DNA of 30,462 nucleotides from a virus. Positions 1 to 7,779 of the stretch are shown here, in pieces. The stretch lies in IMG/VR virus record IMGVR_UViG_3300032267_001036, positions 1-30,462 of that record; one strand, written 5' to 3'. The position numbers and the translations under genes were made by a program. The stretch's first letter is position 1. Each line of letters starts with the position of its first letter. The notes beneath the pieces were generated by a model. The model was given only the letters and a program-made list of their open reading frames with translations, made no database searches and was not told where the DNA came from.

Positions 1-92
1 CCAAAACCCACGTTAAATGGGCTTTGATATTGATCCATTGGAACTGGAACGGTTGCGCCGACTCCGGTTTGTGATACGGTTATTGCTCTCAT
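1..92 (-). CDS. Partial virion-block protein, N-terminus only
   Basis: About 30 residues are visible, beginning MRAITVSQTGVG and then cut by the left edge. The ATG at 92 is preceded by GGAGA at a good distance (CGGAGAGCAACATG), so the start is well supported. It is the next leftward gene after the 143-residue protein and the major capsid block, so a small virion or head-completion protein is likely, but nothing visible identifies a family. Function unknown. Confidence 0.6.
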   Translation of the reverse strand, partial: MRAITVSQTGVGATVPVPMDQYQSPFNVGF

Positions 93-114
93 GTTGCTCT
101 CCGAAAGGTCAAAC

Positions 115-131
115 GGCGGGACTTGCCCGCC
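115..131 (-). other. Intergenic hairpin GGCGGG/CCCGCC
   Basis: A perfect 6-bp GC stem with a five-base loop lies between the stop of the gene at 138-569 and the start of the partial gene at 92. On the leftward transcript it is followed by GTTTGACC rather than a U-tract. It is therefore more likely a weak attenuator, an RNA-processing site or an mRNA-stability element than a full intrinsic terminator. Confidence 0.4.
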
Positions 132-137
132 ATTAAA

Positions 138-569
138 TTAGTTATTGGTATAACCAGAACCGTATGGAGTAATTGTACCGTCAGCGTTACGTGCAGTGTA
201 AACAACAGAGAACACACCAGCAGAATCATCAGAACCAGCGGCAGCGCGTAGTAATGATGTTGCTGTACCAGTATTGGCTGATAGTGTTACGTTAGTTAAC
301 ACGTTGATTGTTGGGGCGTTAGTTGCTACAGTTCCAACAGATACACCATCCAAAGTTACAGCACGTGATGTGCCGGTGTTGGTTGGGTAAAATTGTACAT
401 AGCTGATGCAAGAACCGGCTGGTAAGTATACAACTGCATCGGTTGCAGTAGTAACAGTAACTTGCTGGCTTAGTAAAGCTGCACCAGTGTTATCTGGGCT
501 TGTTGTACCATCGTTGCTAGTTGTTTGGCGTGTGTTTACACGAATCGGTGCTGTAAATGTGCTAGACAT
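138..569 (-). CDS. Putative small virion protein, 143 aa
   Basis: Unrecognised. The protein is rich in Thr, Ser, Val and Ala with few charged residues, ends in YGSGYTNN, and looks like a beta-rich head-decoration or capsid-associated protein. I chose ATG 569 (MSSTFTAPIRV), which has GGAAC about eight bases upstream. A longer reading from TTG 638 exists but has no ribosome site. The same MSSTF start occurs in the protein at 1690-2352. A TTTGCATTAGTA promoter-like site (666-677) and a terminator (707-731) separate it from the major capsid gene, so it is probably expressed as its own late unit. Confidence 0.6.
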   Translation of the reverse strand: MSSTFTAPIRVNTRQTTSNDGTTSPDNTGAALLSQQVTVTTATDAVVYLPAGSCISYVQFYPTNTGTSRAVTLDGVSVGTVATNAPTINVLTNVTLSANTGTATSLLRAAAGSDDSAGVFSVVYTARNADGTITPYGSGYTNN

Positions 570-665
570 TGTTTTGTTCCATTTCTCAGTGGGTATCCCA
601 AACTGTCCCTGAGTTGTGATGCCGGGAAGGGTCGGCAATCAGGATGGGATTAATCTTCCTATAAC

Positions 666-696
666 TACTAATGCAAACTTTTGAAAAAATCCGCCC
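666..696 (-). promoter_or_regulatory. Phage promoter-like motif, copy 1
   Basis: On the minus strand GGGCG (692-696) is followed after exactly 14 bases by TTTGCATTAGTA (666-677), then GTTATAGG. It faces the gene at 138-569 and sits just beyond the terminator of the capsid gene. It belongs to a seven-member family in this window. Promoter function is inferred from conservation, orientation and position. Confidence 0.65.
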
Positions 697-706
697 TAAA
701 AAGCAA

Positions 707-731
707 AAAAGCCACCTTGTGGGTGGCTTTT
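707..731 (-). terminator. Intrinsic terminator after the capsid gene (bidirectional shape)
   Basis: AAAAGCCACC (707-716) and GGTGGCTTTT (722-731) form a perfect 10-bp stem with a five-base loop. On the leftward transcript the stem is followed by a T-rich run, and it lies 18 bases after the stop of the major capsid gene. The A/T-flanked stem could also stop rightward transcription. Confidence 0.8.
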
Positions 732-748
732 CTGTGTTACTAGGGTTT

Positions 749-1666
749 TTAAACGCCTGCTGTACCGTAAACGTTACGTGCGTCGTGCCAACCAGTAGCA
801 TAACGCTCGGTTGCTTTGTAACGCATAGAATCAGTTTCGAAGTCGCCTTCCATGGATTTCTCCATTGGACGACGCATAACGAGCATGAGACCGTTTTCTG
901 CATCAGTCTGAACCCACCAAGCTTTGCTTGAGGTCAAACGTGTTACCACGTGTGTGCCTTTTGGCAACATACCTGTTGATTTGATTGGGTTGAGGTCATT
1001 ATCTGCAGTACCAGAACGTAGAACAGACTTCAGAATTACTTCTGCCTGAAATTCTAGTGCTGGTGGCACTACAAGTTGCTCAGCCTTCAAACGAATACGC
1101 TTACCGTTGTTGTCAATTGCGCCACGGATTTGAATCAAAATCTGTTCAACAGATGTTTGGCTCAAAGCTGCAGGAGTTGTCAACGCATTGCTATAGGTTT
1201 GACCGTTAGCAATTGGGTGAGCTGTGTTGATCAAAGTTACGCCGTCACCGCCTACATAACCAGCTGTGAACGAGAAGTTCAAGAGGTTAGCGCAAAGGGT
1301 TTCTTTGGTTTCAATCATAGATGAAGCCAAGTGTTTAGCGAACGTTGAGCCGATACGGATGTGATCGCCGTCTTCCATCAAAACTTTGGTCAAAGCGTAA
1401 GCCAAGCCATAGATTTGGTAGATGAAACGGGTGATGTACAATGTACCGCCTTGGTCGTAGCTAACTGGAGTGCCGTCAGGCATCGAGGGAGCTGCGTTCA
1501 TACCAAACAGCATTACTTCTTCATGGTAGTTACGTGGGATACCTTGGATCTGCTCTACAAAGCCTTTCCATTCGTCTGCACGTTGCTCATATACACCATC
1601 AAAGACTTCGTTGATAATCGGTTCGACTACCGCACGAAAGTCTGTACTACGCATTGGGGTTGCCAT
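749..1666 (-). CDS. Major capsid protein
   Basis: A 305-residue protein that should form the icosahedral head shell. Its length and features suit HK97-fold coat proteins, for example the N-terminal segment EPIINEVFDGVYEQ, a central domain around LINTAHPIANGQ, and a C-terminal domain with VTRLTSSKAWWVQTDAENG and YKATERYATGWHDARNVYG. The start has AAAGGT upstream of ATG. It is last in a gene order of portal, GroES, scaffold-like and decoration-like proteins, and is followed directly by a strong terminator, as expected for a very highly expressed gene. The family is assigned from context and overall appearance, not from an alignment. Confidence 0.85.
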   Translation of the reverse strand: MATPMRSTDFRAVVEPIINEVFDGVYEQRADEWKGFVEQIQGIPRNYHEEVMLFGMNAAPSMPDGTPVSYDQGGTLYITRFIYQIYGLAYALTKVLMEDGDHIRIGSTFAKHLASSMIETKETLCANLLNFSFTAGYVGGDGVTLINTAHPIANGQTYSNALTTPAALSQTSVEQILIQIRGAIDNNGKRIRLKAEQLVVPPALEFQAEVILKSVLRSGTADNDLNPIKSTGMLPKGTHVVTRLTSSKAWWVQTDAENGLMLVMRRPMEKSMEGDFETDSMRYKATERYATGWHDARNVYGTAGV

Positions 1667-1689
1667 AGCTTATTACCTTTCGTTGTTAA

Positions 1690-2352
1690 TTAAACCGATA
1701 CCTTAGGAGCAACAAAACTGTTGTTCGCAATGGTAACCTGAACAATCGTGTAAGTATCGCCCCAAGCGTTTAACTCGCCTGCTGGCCATGCTACTTCACG
1801 TCCTAAACCTACTACACGAACTTGTCCTTGTGCACCAGAAGCAACAGGACTTGCTGCTAAAGCGCATGTAGAGAAGCCTGCGCCACCAATACCAATGGTA
1901 TAACCACTAGTAGTTGTATAGCCAGCTGCTGCGGAAAAGTTGTACTGTGAACCTACTGCTGAAGCAGGAACAGAACCATTACACTGAGCTTCATATACGA
2001 GAACTGGGTCTTGGAAGATCCAGAAAACAATAGAAGTTGCAGCGTCAAGGCTTGCCTTAGAAATTGACTTACCTAGTGTACGGTTACCTTCGGCGGCTGT
2101 ATATTCTACACCGTCAAATACGCCGTAAACAGGGCGAGTTGTATCAGTTGTTGCAATTGTTAATTGGCCTGCAGCAGTGATCGATACGGGTTGATACTGG
2201 TAGAAAGTCTGGCCAGTAGTCAAAGAGTAAGGAGCGCTATAATCCGGTGCGCCTACGACGAAGCTGTTTGTTCCAACGAATGGAACAGAGCGGTCAAGGC
2301 CACTTGGATGATAGATCGGCTTCATGCCAAAGGGTTTAAATGTTGAAGACAT
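1690..2352 (-). CDS. Putative head decoration or capsid-associated protein
   Basis: A 220-residue Ala/Gly/Ser/Thr/Val-rich protein (MSSTFKPFGMKPIYHPSG at the N-terminus) with repeated short hydrophobic beta-like stretches and no catalytic motif. It lies between the scaffold-side proteins and the major capsid protein, and its stop is 23 bases from the capsid start. It has GGAAA upstream of the ATG. Position and composition suggest a head-decoration or minor capsid protein. The family is not recognised. It shares the MSSTF start with the protein at 138-569. Confidence 0.65.
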   Translation of the reverse strand: MSSTFKPFGMKPIYHPSGLDRSVPFVGTNSFVVGAPDYSAPYSLTTGQTFYQYQPVSITAAGQLTIATTDTTRPVYGVFDGVEYTAAEGNRTLGKSISKASLDAATSIVFWIFQDPVLVYEAQCNGSVPASAVGSQYNFSAAAGYTTTSGYTIGIGGAGFSTCALAASPVASGAQGQVRVVGLGREVAWPAGELNAWGDTYTIVQVTIANNSFVAPKVSV

Positions 2353-2385
2353 TTATATTATTTCCTTTGTTGTTTTTGAAGTATG

Positions 2386-2940
2386 TTATTCAAAACGAAT
2401 ATTACTATTCGCCTTTGCGGCTTCCTTTTCCATTTCCAAAACTCCGCCTTCAAGAATTGAGCGTCCGCCTTTACCTTCTTGTGCGCCTGAACGCACTTGA
2501 GCAGTAATATTGCTTTGGTATGCAAGTGGATCTTCCAAATGCATAAGTCGCATCACTTCTTGATAAACTTCTTCTGGTAATTTGAAGAGAACCATTTCGT
2601 TACAGCTAACACAGCCTTCAAACTTGCCGGAGCTCATTTTGCCTAAGTTTTCAAAGCCTTTTCCTAATTCTGCGGCTTTAACTGGCTCATAACCCAACGC
2701 CATACGTTTGTCGATACTGTCATAATTATTTGTGGTGGATAGCCAACACAAATGCATCCCTGGAATTACTCCCTTGGGCAGGTCTGGCAATGCGCTATTT
2801 TGCCAACGATCCCTGAACGCTTCTGCACGTTCGCGCTTTGATACATTGTCCGGATCTTCTGCTGCGATCCGTTCTTTTGTTTCTTGTACTCGGTCCGCTA
2901 AGCGGTCTTCTAAGTCACGTTTGATTCTTGGATTTGCCAT
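2386..2940 (-). CDS. Conserved-looking virion-block protein, unknown function
   Basis: A 184-residue soluble protein with a charged N-terminal helix (residues 1-45, many Arg, Glu and Asp), a Trp/Cys-containing centre (GMHLCWLSTTNNYDS) and a CVSCNEM Cys pair near residue 114. It starts five bases after the scaffold-like gene, with AAAGGTTA before the ATG. Its position between the scaffold and the capsid proteins argues for a role in head assembly. No family could be named, and the isolated CxxC pair is too little for a metal-site claim. Confidence 0.6.
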   Translation of the reverse strand: MANPRIKRDLEDRLADRVQETKERIAAEDPDNVSKRERAEAFRDRWQNSALPDLPKGVIPGMHLCWLSTTNNYDSIDKRMALGYEPVKAAELGKGFENLGKMSSGKFEGCVSCNEMVLFKLPEEVYQEVMRLMHLEDPLAYQSNITAQVRSGAQEGKGGRSILEGGVLEMEKEAAKANSNIRFE

Positions 2941-2945
2941 GATAA

Positions 2946-3941
2946 TTAACCTTTATTTTGACGATCATACGCGGCGTATGCGCGGATCATTTTGTTTCGT
3001 TTTTCAATATCGTCCCACGCACCAGCATCTCTAATTGCCTGCACACGTTCTTTAGAAATCGTGATTGTGCCAGGTTTTGCTGATGATGAATTTGCTACAC
3101 GACTAGAGGCTGTTGGGCCTGCAGCTTTTCGCACATTAATTCCACCTTTTGCTGTATAGCGGTGGGGGAGACGCGATGATAAACGACTGTCTAACTCGTC
3201 CCAGTATTCTGGGTCTGACGGGTCCCACCCATCAGCTGCGAGTTCTTGGTCAATTACTTTTGCAATCCTACTATCGGTGTCTCGAGCTTGCGGATCATAC
3301 CAAGAGTTCTTTTTTAACCACCTTGTAGCATTTTGCTGAACTTCTGTAGTGATTGGGTTTGGAACGTTTTGTTTTGGTGCTTTCGCTTGTTCGAGTTGTT
3401 GCTTTTTATGAAACTGAGCTTCTTTTAAACGCTGTTTTGCGTCAGTAAGCTGTTCCAAAAAATCCACCTGAGCTGCTGCATCTCCGGCTTGGGTTGCCTG
3501 CAACATCTTCATTTTGGCGTATTCGACTCTAGTAGCTTCGTCTTCGATAGCTTTGTCGATTTGCGCAAATTGGTACGATGCTGCTGTGTTTTCCACCGCT
3601 GCTAAGCGACGGGCCAAGTCCTCGTTGCGTTTCTCAAGTGCTTGAATCTTGTTTTTTGCAGAGATTTCACGTTGCCGTTTTAAATCCTTTTTAAGCCTAC
3701 GTTCTTCACGTCGGGCTTCACGAATAGCTTCACGTTCTTCTGCTGTTTCGCCTTCTTCTTCGGCAGCTTCGTCGTCTTCAATTTCTTCTTGACTACGAGT
3801 GTCTTCCGGTTTTTCTTCTTCAGGAGGCGCTTCTATTTCTACTAATTCTTCTTCCCCAAAATCTTCTGGGGCTTCGACTTTGGCTAATACTGTGCCATCA
3901 TCTTGTTCCTTAATAGGAACGTCTTTTTCTTTATCTGCCAT
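2946..3941 (-). CDS. Probable scaffolding protein
   Basis: 331 residues with the architecture typical of phage scaffolds. The N-terminus is strongly acidic (residues 5-65, runs of Glu/Asp and Pro). A long Arg/Lys/Glu/Ala coiled coil follows (about 65-195, including EEREAIREARREERRLKKDL), then a basic C-terminal part that could bind coat protein. GGAAG precedes the ATG. It lies immediately upstream of the head proteins and downstream of portal and GroES, as scaffolds usually do. No protease signature is visible, so maturation cleavage cannot be inferred. The assignment rests on composition and gene order. Confidence 0.7.
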   Translation of the reverse strand: MADKEKDVPIKEQDDGTVLAKVEAPEDFGEEELVEIEAPPEEEKPEDTRSQEEIEDDEAAEEEGETAEEREAIREARREERRLKKDLKRQREISAKNKIQALEKRNEDLARRLAAVENTAASYQFAQIDKAIEDEATRVEYAKMKMLQATQAGDAAAQVDFLEQLTDAKQRLKEAQFHKKQQLEQAKAPKQNVPNPITTEVQQNATRWLKKNSWYDPQARDTDSRIAKVIDQELAADGWDPSDPEYWDELDSRLSSRLPHRYTAKGGINVRKAAGPTASSRVANSSSAKPGTITISKERVQAIRDAGAWDDIEKRNKMIRAYAAYDRQNKG

Positions 3942-3956
3942 AATTTTCTTCCAAAA

Positions 3957-4400
3957 TTAATCTACAAAGGCCTTCATTTTCTGCGCATACTCAAATGACT
4001 TAATGCGAGAAATGATTTCACGGGCTTGTAATGTAATAAACACTACCGGACCGCCGTCATCAGCTGGATCTACAACAAAACGATCGCCACCGTATTTAAT
4101 CGTCCTTACCAAATCACCAACTTTGCACCAATTACCTTCAATCCAAGGTTCTAGTGTATCTGGTGACTTGTATGCTAAAGGACCTACTTGTACGACTTTA
4201 GCTACTGTCTCGTTGAACTTCAATGTTTGTTGAGTTTCGTCAACAAAAATGATGCCGCCTTTACTTTTTACTTTTTGCCGACGCAGCTGGACTAAAACTC
4301 GGTCTCCAACTACTTCAACACCCGGATCTACATCAGGAAAACATTCTAATTCTGATCTTGTATCCGGCTCTTCTTTGTTACTTAAATCAAATGCTGCCAT
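3957..4400 (-). CDS. groES: Phage GroES-like co-chaperonin
   Basis: 147 residues with a GroES core: VVGDRVLVQLRRQKVKSKGG (about 29-48) matches the first strand and the beginning of the mobile loop, GGIIFVDETQQT is the loop that contacts GroEL, and VGDLVRTIKYGG with a terminal VVFITLQAREIISRI completes the barrel. It is longer than the roughly 97-residue bacterial protein, with an N-terminal extension and a longer C-terminal part. AAGGAG precedes the ATG. Phage co-chaperonins such as T4 gp31 redirect host GroEL to fold capsid protein; the location between portal and scaffold fits that role. No phage GroEL is in the window, so host GroEL would be the partner. Confidence 0.85.
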   Translation of the reverse strand: MAAFDLSNKEEPDTRSELECFPDVDPGVEVVGDRVLVQLRRQKVKSKGGIIFVDETQQTLKFNETVAKVVQVGPLAYKSPDTLEPWIEGNWCKVGDLVRTIKYGGDRFVVDPADDGGPVVFITLQAREIISRIKSFEYAQKMKAFVD

Positions 4401-4420
4401 ACGGCTGCGCTCCTTGACCT

Positions 4421-4615
4421 TTACAGGTCTTCTTCTTCATCCTCCGTCAAAATTTCGTTGACAATGTCCAAGGTTGTTTCCAAGCCTTCTATTTTGCCGA
4501 TTAAATATTTATAATCTTCAAATGTGTGGACATTTGTCCCAGCGGTGACGGCTTCCGCTAGTTTTGCTTTTTCTTCTCTCGTGCGAGAGATAATTTCTGA
4601 AATAAAGTCCTTCAT
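4421..4615 (-). CDS. Small acidic helical protein, possibly leaderless
   Basis: 64 residues (MKDFISEIISRTREEKAKL at the start; acidic tail TEDEEEDL), probably two helices. Unrecognised. Its ATG lies only five bases after the promoter-like TTTGCATTAGTA motif (AGTTT then ATG) and no Shine-Dalgarno sequence fits between them, so a leaderless or nearly leaderless mRNA is implied if that motif is the -10 region. It is the first gene of the GroES-scaffold-capsid unit, with 20 bases to GroES. Small virion-morphogenesis or regulatory protein; function unknown. Confidence 0.65.
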   Translation of the reverse strand: MKDFISEIISRTREEKAKLAEAVTAGTNVHTFEDYKYLIGKIEGLETTLDIVNEILTEDEEEDL

Positions 4616-4620
4616 AAACT

Positions 4621-4651
4621 TACTAATGCAAACTTACGAAGAAATCCGCCC
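4621..4651 (-). promoter_or_regulatory. Phage promoter-like motif, copy 2
   Basis: On the minus strand GGGCG (4647-4651), 14 bases, then TTTGCATTAGTA (4621-4632). It lies five bases in front of the ATG at 4615 and faces the GroES-scaffold-capsid genes. The 14-base spacer starts GATTT, as in copies 1 and 5. Confidence 0.7.
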
Positions 4652-4654
4652 CAA

Positions 4655-4888
4655 TTAATAAAAATTTCCGCTTTTAATGTCTTTGAGGTTCTTATCTGGA
4701 CCGATTTTGTCAGAATTTGCCATTTTGGCTTGCGCTGCACCAATTTTCCAATTGTTGTTACGTGCTGAGCCTGATGGTCCTTTGTCTAGTGTGGTTTCGC
4801 CAGGGCCGCCAGCGTAACCAGGGGTGCCTGTCATTTTATAGGCTTTTTTGTAGCCTACTTCGCCGCCGGGTTGTTTTGTGTTTGCCAT
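4655..4888 (-). CDS. Small Gly/Lys-rich protein following portal
   Basis: 77 residues, rich in Gly, Lys, Asn and Thr, with low hydrophobicity and probably disordered (for example MTGTPGYAGGPGETTLDKGP). Its ATG overlaps the portal stop by one base (TAATG), with AAGGA upstream, so translation is coupled to portal. Not recognised. The tight pairing with portal suggests a small structural or portal-associated protein. Just downstream, the next gene has its own promoter-like motif, so this is the last gene of the portal unit. Confidence 0.55.
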   Translation of the reverse strand: MANTKQPGGEVGYKKAYKMTGTPGYAGGPGETTLDKGPSGSARNNNWKIGAAQAKMANSDKIGPDKNLKDIKSGNFY

Positions 4889-7707
4889 TATTGTCCTTGA
4901 ATTGGAGGTGTTGGGGGTTGTAATTGTGCTTGTTGCTGCTGCAGTGCTGCGTCTAATCCAGCTTGGTGCTGTGCTTGTTCTTGCGCGTGGGCTGCTTGTT
5001 GGGCTTGTTGTGCCATTTGTGTCATATGGTCAACTTGCTGTTGCTGGATTTCTATGCCGTGATTCTGAATGCTTTGTTGGGCTTCAATCGTTGCTTGACG
5101 CGCCAACATATCCTGTTCATGCTGTACGCTTAACTGGTCAGAAGTTAATTGTGCATTGGCAGCAATTTCGGCAATACGTTCTTTTGATGAATTGTTGATG
5201 TCAGCAAGGGCAATTTGGGTTGCGTTCTTCTGATTGTCAATTGTGGTCTGGGTTTCGTATCTGCCTTGTAACTCAAGTACCTGGCGTTGCAGTTCAGCAA
5301 TTTTAAGATCGTAATTTTGCTTATCACGCGCAACTTCAATCTGCATACGTGCTTCAGATTCTTTTTGTTTGCGCTCAGTTTCTGCCATTTGAGTTTTAAG
5401 AATAACCTGAGCAGTAGGATCTTGAGACGCAATGTTTTGTTGCTGAGCTTGTTGAGCTTGTTGTACTTTTTGCGCTAATTGTTGAATTTGCTGTACATAC
5501 GGCGCCATGGTTTGTTGTGAATCCAAGGCTACCATGTGTGAAGCCAATGCTAAAGCTTGCTGTGAATCTGTGTCTAGTGGTTTTTCTTGATGCAGTTCAA
5601 GCGTATCTTGTCCGCCAGCGGCTTGTGCCACATATTGGCGCATAGACTGCAGATAGTGTAACGTTAAGTGTTGCTTGATATGTTCTAATGCATGGGGTGA
5701 AAATGATGGTCCAATAACTGGGTTGCCACCATACGCTGGGTTTTGGGCATACTCCAAGTGAATTTTAATATGTGCCAGATGATCTTGATCGGGGTAAGCC
5801 GCAGCAGGACGACCCATAGTCATGGATACGTTTTCAAGCGCTGGGTTAGATTCTTTTGCACCCATCGGGTTAGGCAAAATTTCTTCTAAGTTAGGAACCT
5901 TAAGCTGCGTCAAAATGCGGCGGTACATGCTGCGAATGTCAAACATTCCCGGAGGCGCTGTCTTTGCCAATTCCAAAATAGCTTGGTTTTGGGCAAGACG
6001 TTGGGTCTCGGAGAAAATGTTAGGATCAGATACTGGGCGTACGTCGCTGTTTTGTGCAAAGTCGCGTACTTCAATTTCTGAACCAGATTGGTTGTCCATT
6101 TCTGGCAAGAACCAATGATTGATACGGGCAATGATTGCAAGCGACTTAGCTTGGCTACGATGCAAACGAGCGTGGATGCTGGAGAATACTTTAGCACCCT
6201 GTTCAATCAACGCCTGGGCTGTGCCCACAGGCATGTTGTTGTTTGCTTCGCCAATCTTTTCTTCGGATGTGGTAACAACACCTTTAGCAGCGGTTGTTAG
6301 CCAACCCATCAACTCCAATAGCACGGATGATGGTGGGTTAAACGGCATTGGCATGGCGATCTTACGCACATCGTCAACCCCGGGTGATCCCTCAATCTCA
6401 ATTACCTGTGTTGGTTCAATTCGATCAGACTGTCCGCCAATGCGTCCACCTTTGAGTTTAAGCATTGTCTGGCTGTTGTTGATATGAGCAGCGTCAAGCA
6501 AAGCACGAAGAGAACCGGTGAGAGCAGCACTAAGACCACCAATAAGCTGAGGTAGTCCAATAGCGTAAGCTCCACGCCAGGGGATGAATTTAAATTCAAC
6601 ATACCAGTCGAGTTTTTCAAGTTTTTCATCGCCAGATTCCCAGTTGCGGTAAAGTGCTAATACTTCGCTCGTTGTTTCATCAATAGTCATGATGTAAGGA
6701 GCGCGCCTACCCTCTGTCAGTGGGTCTTCTTCCAAACGCATGAAACAAGTTATCTCATACACACGACGCAGGCCGTCGATGTTTTTAGAAGGCTCTTGTT
6801 TGCCTTCAATTTTGTTGTTTGCTTTTTCAGACTGGGTCTGGTCTGTTAACGGTGCGTCGGATGAATAGTTAGCATCAATGTCACGGTAGATCCCAGCTTC
6901 AACACGTTGTAAGAACGTGTCTTCTGTAATGTCTTGAACTTCAGTTACACGCGGGGAGGTGTAGAAGTTAGTTGTGGAGTAAGGCAGAATGATGTTGTCA
7001 ATTGCAACCCATTCGCAAGTTGGTCGTTTTTGTTCTGTGTCAAAACGCCATTTAAGAAACTGTGAACCACCGAGCGGTAACTGGGTTAGCAGCTGCTCCA
7101 TCTCATCGCGGTATTCAGGAATCTGCTCAGTCAACTGCCAATTCATAAATGTTACTTTACGATCTGCAGTTTCTTCTTTTACACGATCAGCTTCACCTTT
7201 GATGTTGGACTTAACCAAACCATCGGGAGGTAATAATTCTTTTGCAGCAGATGCAGCAAAGTCAACACAGGCTTCTGCCATGACAGGATGCACCACTTTG
7301 GATGCGCCATCAAATGTTGCACCGCCAGGTGCGTCTTTGCCTAAGCCAGTACGCTTTAATCCTTCTTCGTACTGTTTGTCACGTTGCTTACGAGCCTCTT
7401 TGTCAACGTCAATGAAGTCTAAATATTCAACCGCCAGTTTTTGTAAAAGGTCTTCATCAAATTCTTCGGCTAAGTTAGCATAAAACTCAGGATCTTTGAT
7501 GGGGCCTTGTTTAGGCTGGAAGTTGACAACTATGGAACCGTCATCTAACTCAATGACTTCCTGTTCTACCTCAGCAGGATCTAGCCCGAGTGCTTCCTCG
7601 TAGAGATCCATTTCTGCGTCTTGTTGCTGAGCTTCTGCTAAATTGTCTTCAGTGTCGAGCCCGGGCAAGTTTTGACCCATTTGCATCGGTATTTGTGGAT
7701 TTGCCAT
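4888..7707 (-). CDS. Portal protein
   Basis: 939 residues, expected to form the dodecameric ring through which DNA enters and leaves the head. The N-terminus is acidic and Gln-rich. The central body carries motifs such as LLTQLPLGGSQFLKWRF, EWVAIDNIILPYSTTNFY and PFNPPSSVLLELMGWL, as in large podovirus-type portals. The C-terminal third is a very Gln/Ala-rich coiled coil (about residues 690-939) that may form an extended barrel. It follows TerL, the usual order. The ribosome site is weak (AAAG before TCTATGG). A tiny reading frame, MIQQILK, lies in the leader directly upstream. Confidence 0.88.
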   Translation of the reverse strand: MANPQIPMQMGQNLPGLDTEDNLAEAQQQDAEMDLYEEALGLDPAEVEQEVIELDDGSIVVNFQPKQGPIKDPEFYANLAEEFDEDLLQKLAVEYLDFIDVDKEARKQRDKQYEEGLKRTGLGKDAPGGATFDGASKVVHPVMAEACVDFAASAAKELLPPDGLVKSNIKGEADRVKEETADRKVTFMNWQLTEQIPEYRDEMEQLLTQLPLGGSQFLKWRFDTEQKRPTCEWVAIDNIILPYSTTNFYTSPRVTEVQDITEDTFLQRVEAGIYRDIDANYSSDAPLTDQTQSEKANNKIEGKQEPSKNIDGLRRVYEITCFMRLEEDPLTEGRRAPYIMTIDETTSEVLALYRNWESGDEKLEKLDWYVEFKFIPWRGAYAIGLPQLIGGLSAALTGSLRALLDAAHINNSQTMLKLKGGRIGGQSDRIEPTQVIEIEGSPGVDDVRKIAMPMPFNPPSSVLLELMGWLTTAAKGVVTTSEEKIGEANNNMPVGTAQALIEQGAKVFSSIHARLHRSQAKSLAIIARINHWFLPEMDNQSGSEIEVRDFAQNSDVRPVSDPNIFSETQRLAQNQAILELAKTAPPGMFDIRSMYRRILTQLKVPNLEEILPNPMGAKESNPALENVSMTMGRPAAAYPDQDHLAHIKIHLEYAQNPAYGGNPVIGPSFSPHALEHIKQHLTLHYLQSMRQYVAQAAGGQDTLELHQEKPLDTDSQQALALASHMVALDSQQTMAPYVQQIQQLAQKVQQAQQAQQQNIASQDPTAQVILKTQMAETERKQKESEARMQIEVARDKQNYDLKIAELQRQVLELQGRYETQTTIDNQKNATQIALADINNSSKERIAEIAANAQLTSDQLSVQHEQDMLARQATIEAQQSIQNHGIEIQQQQVDHMTQMAQQAQQAAHAQEQAQHQAGLDAALQQQQAQLQPPTPPIQGQ

Positions 7708-7748
7708 AGATTACTTTAAAATTTGTTGGATCATGTTTGTCCTAATAC

Positions 7749-7779
7749 TACTAATGCAAAGAAAAGGACATTTTCGCCC
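7749..7779 (-). promoter_or_regulatory. Phage promoter-like motif, copy 3
   Basis: On the minus strand GGGCG (7775-7779) overlaps the TerL stop codon and is followed after 14 bases by TTTGCATTAGTA (7749-7760) and GTATTAGGACAAACATG. It faces the portal gene. The roughly 40-base leader contains the mini reading frame MIQQILK before the portal ATG at 7707. Confidence 0.65.

Noticed and set aside
570-638. TTG start at 638 for the 143-aa virion gene
   Set aside because: No ribosome site, and the extra sequence is less like the rest of the protein; ATG 569 has GGAAC at good spacing.
586-903. 105-aa minus-strand frame across the capsid 3' end
   Set aside because: It overlaps the capsid gene and the terminator in another frame; a shadow frame.
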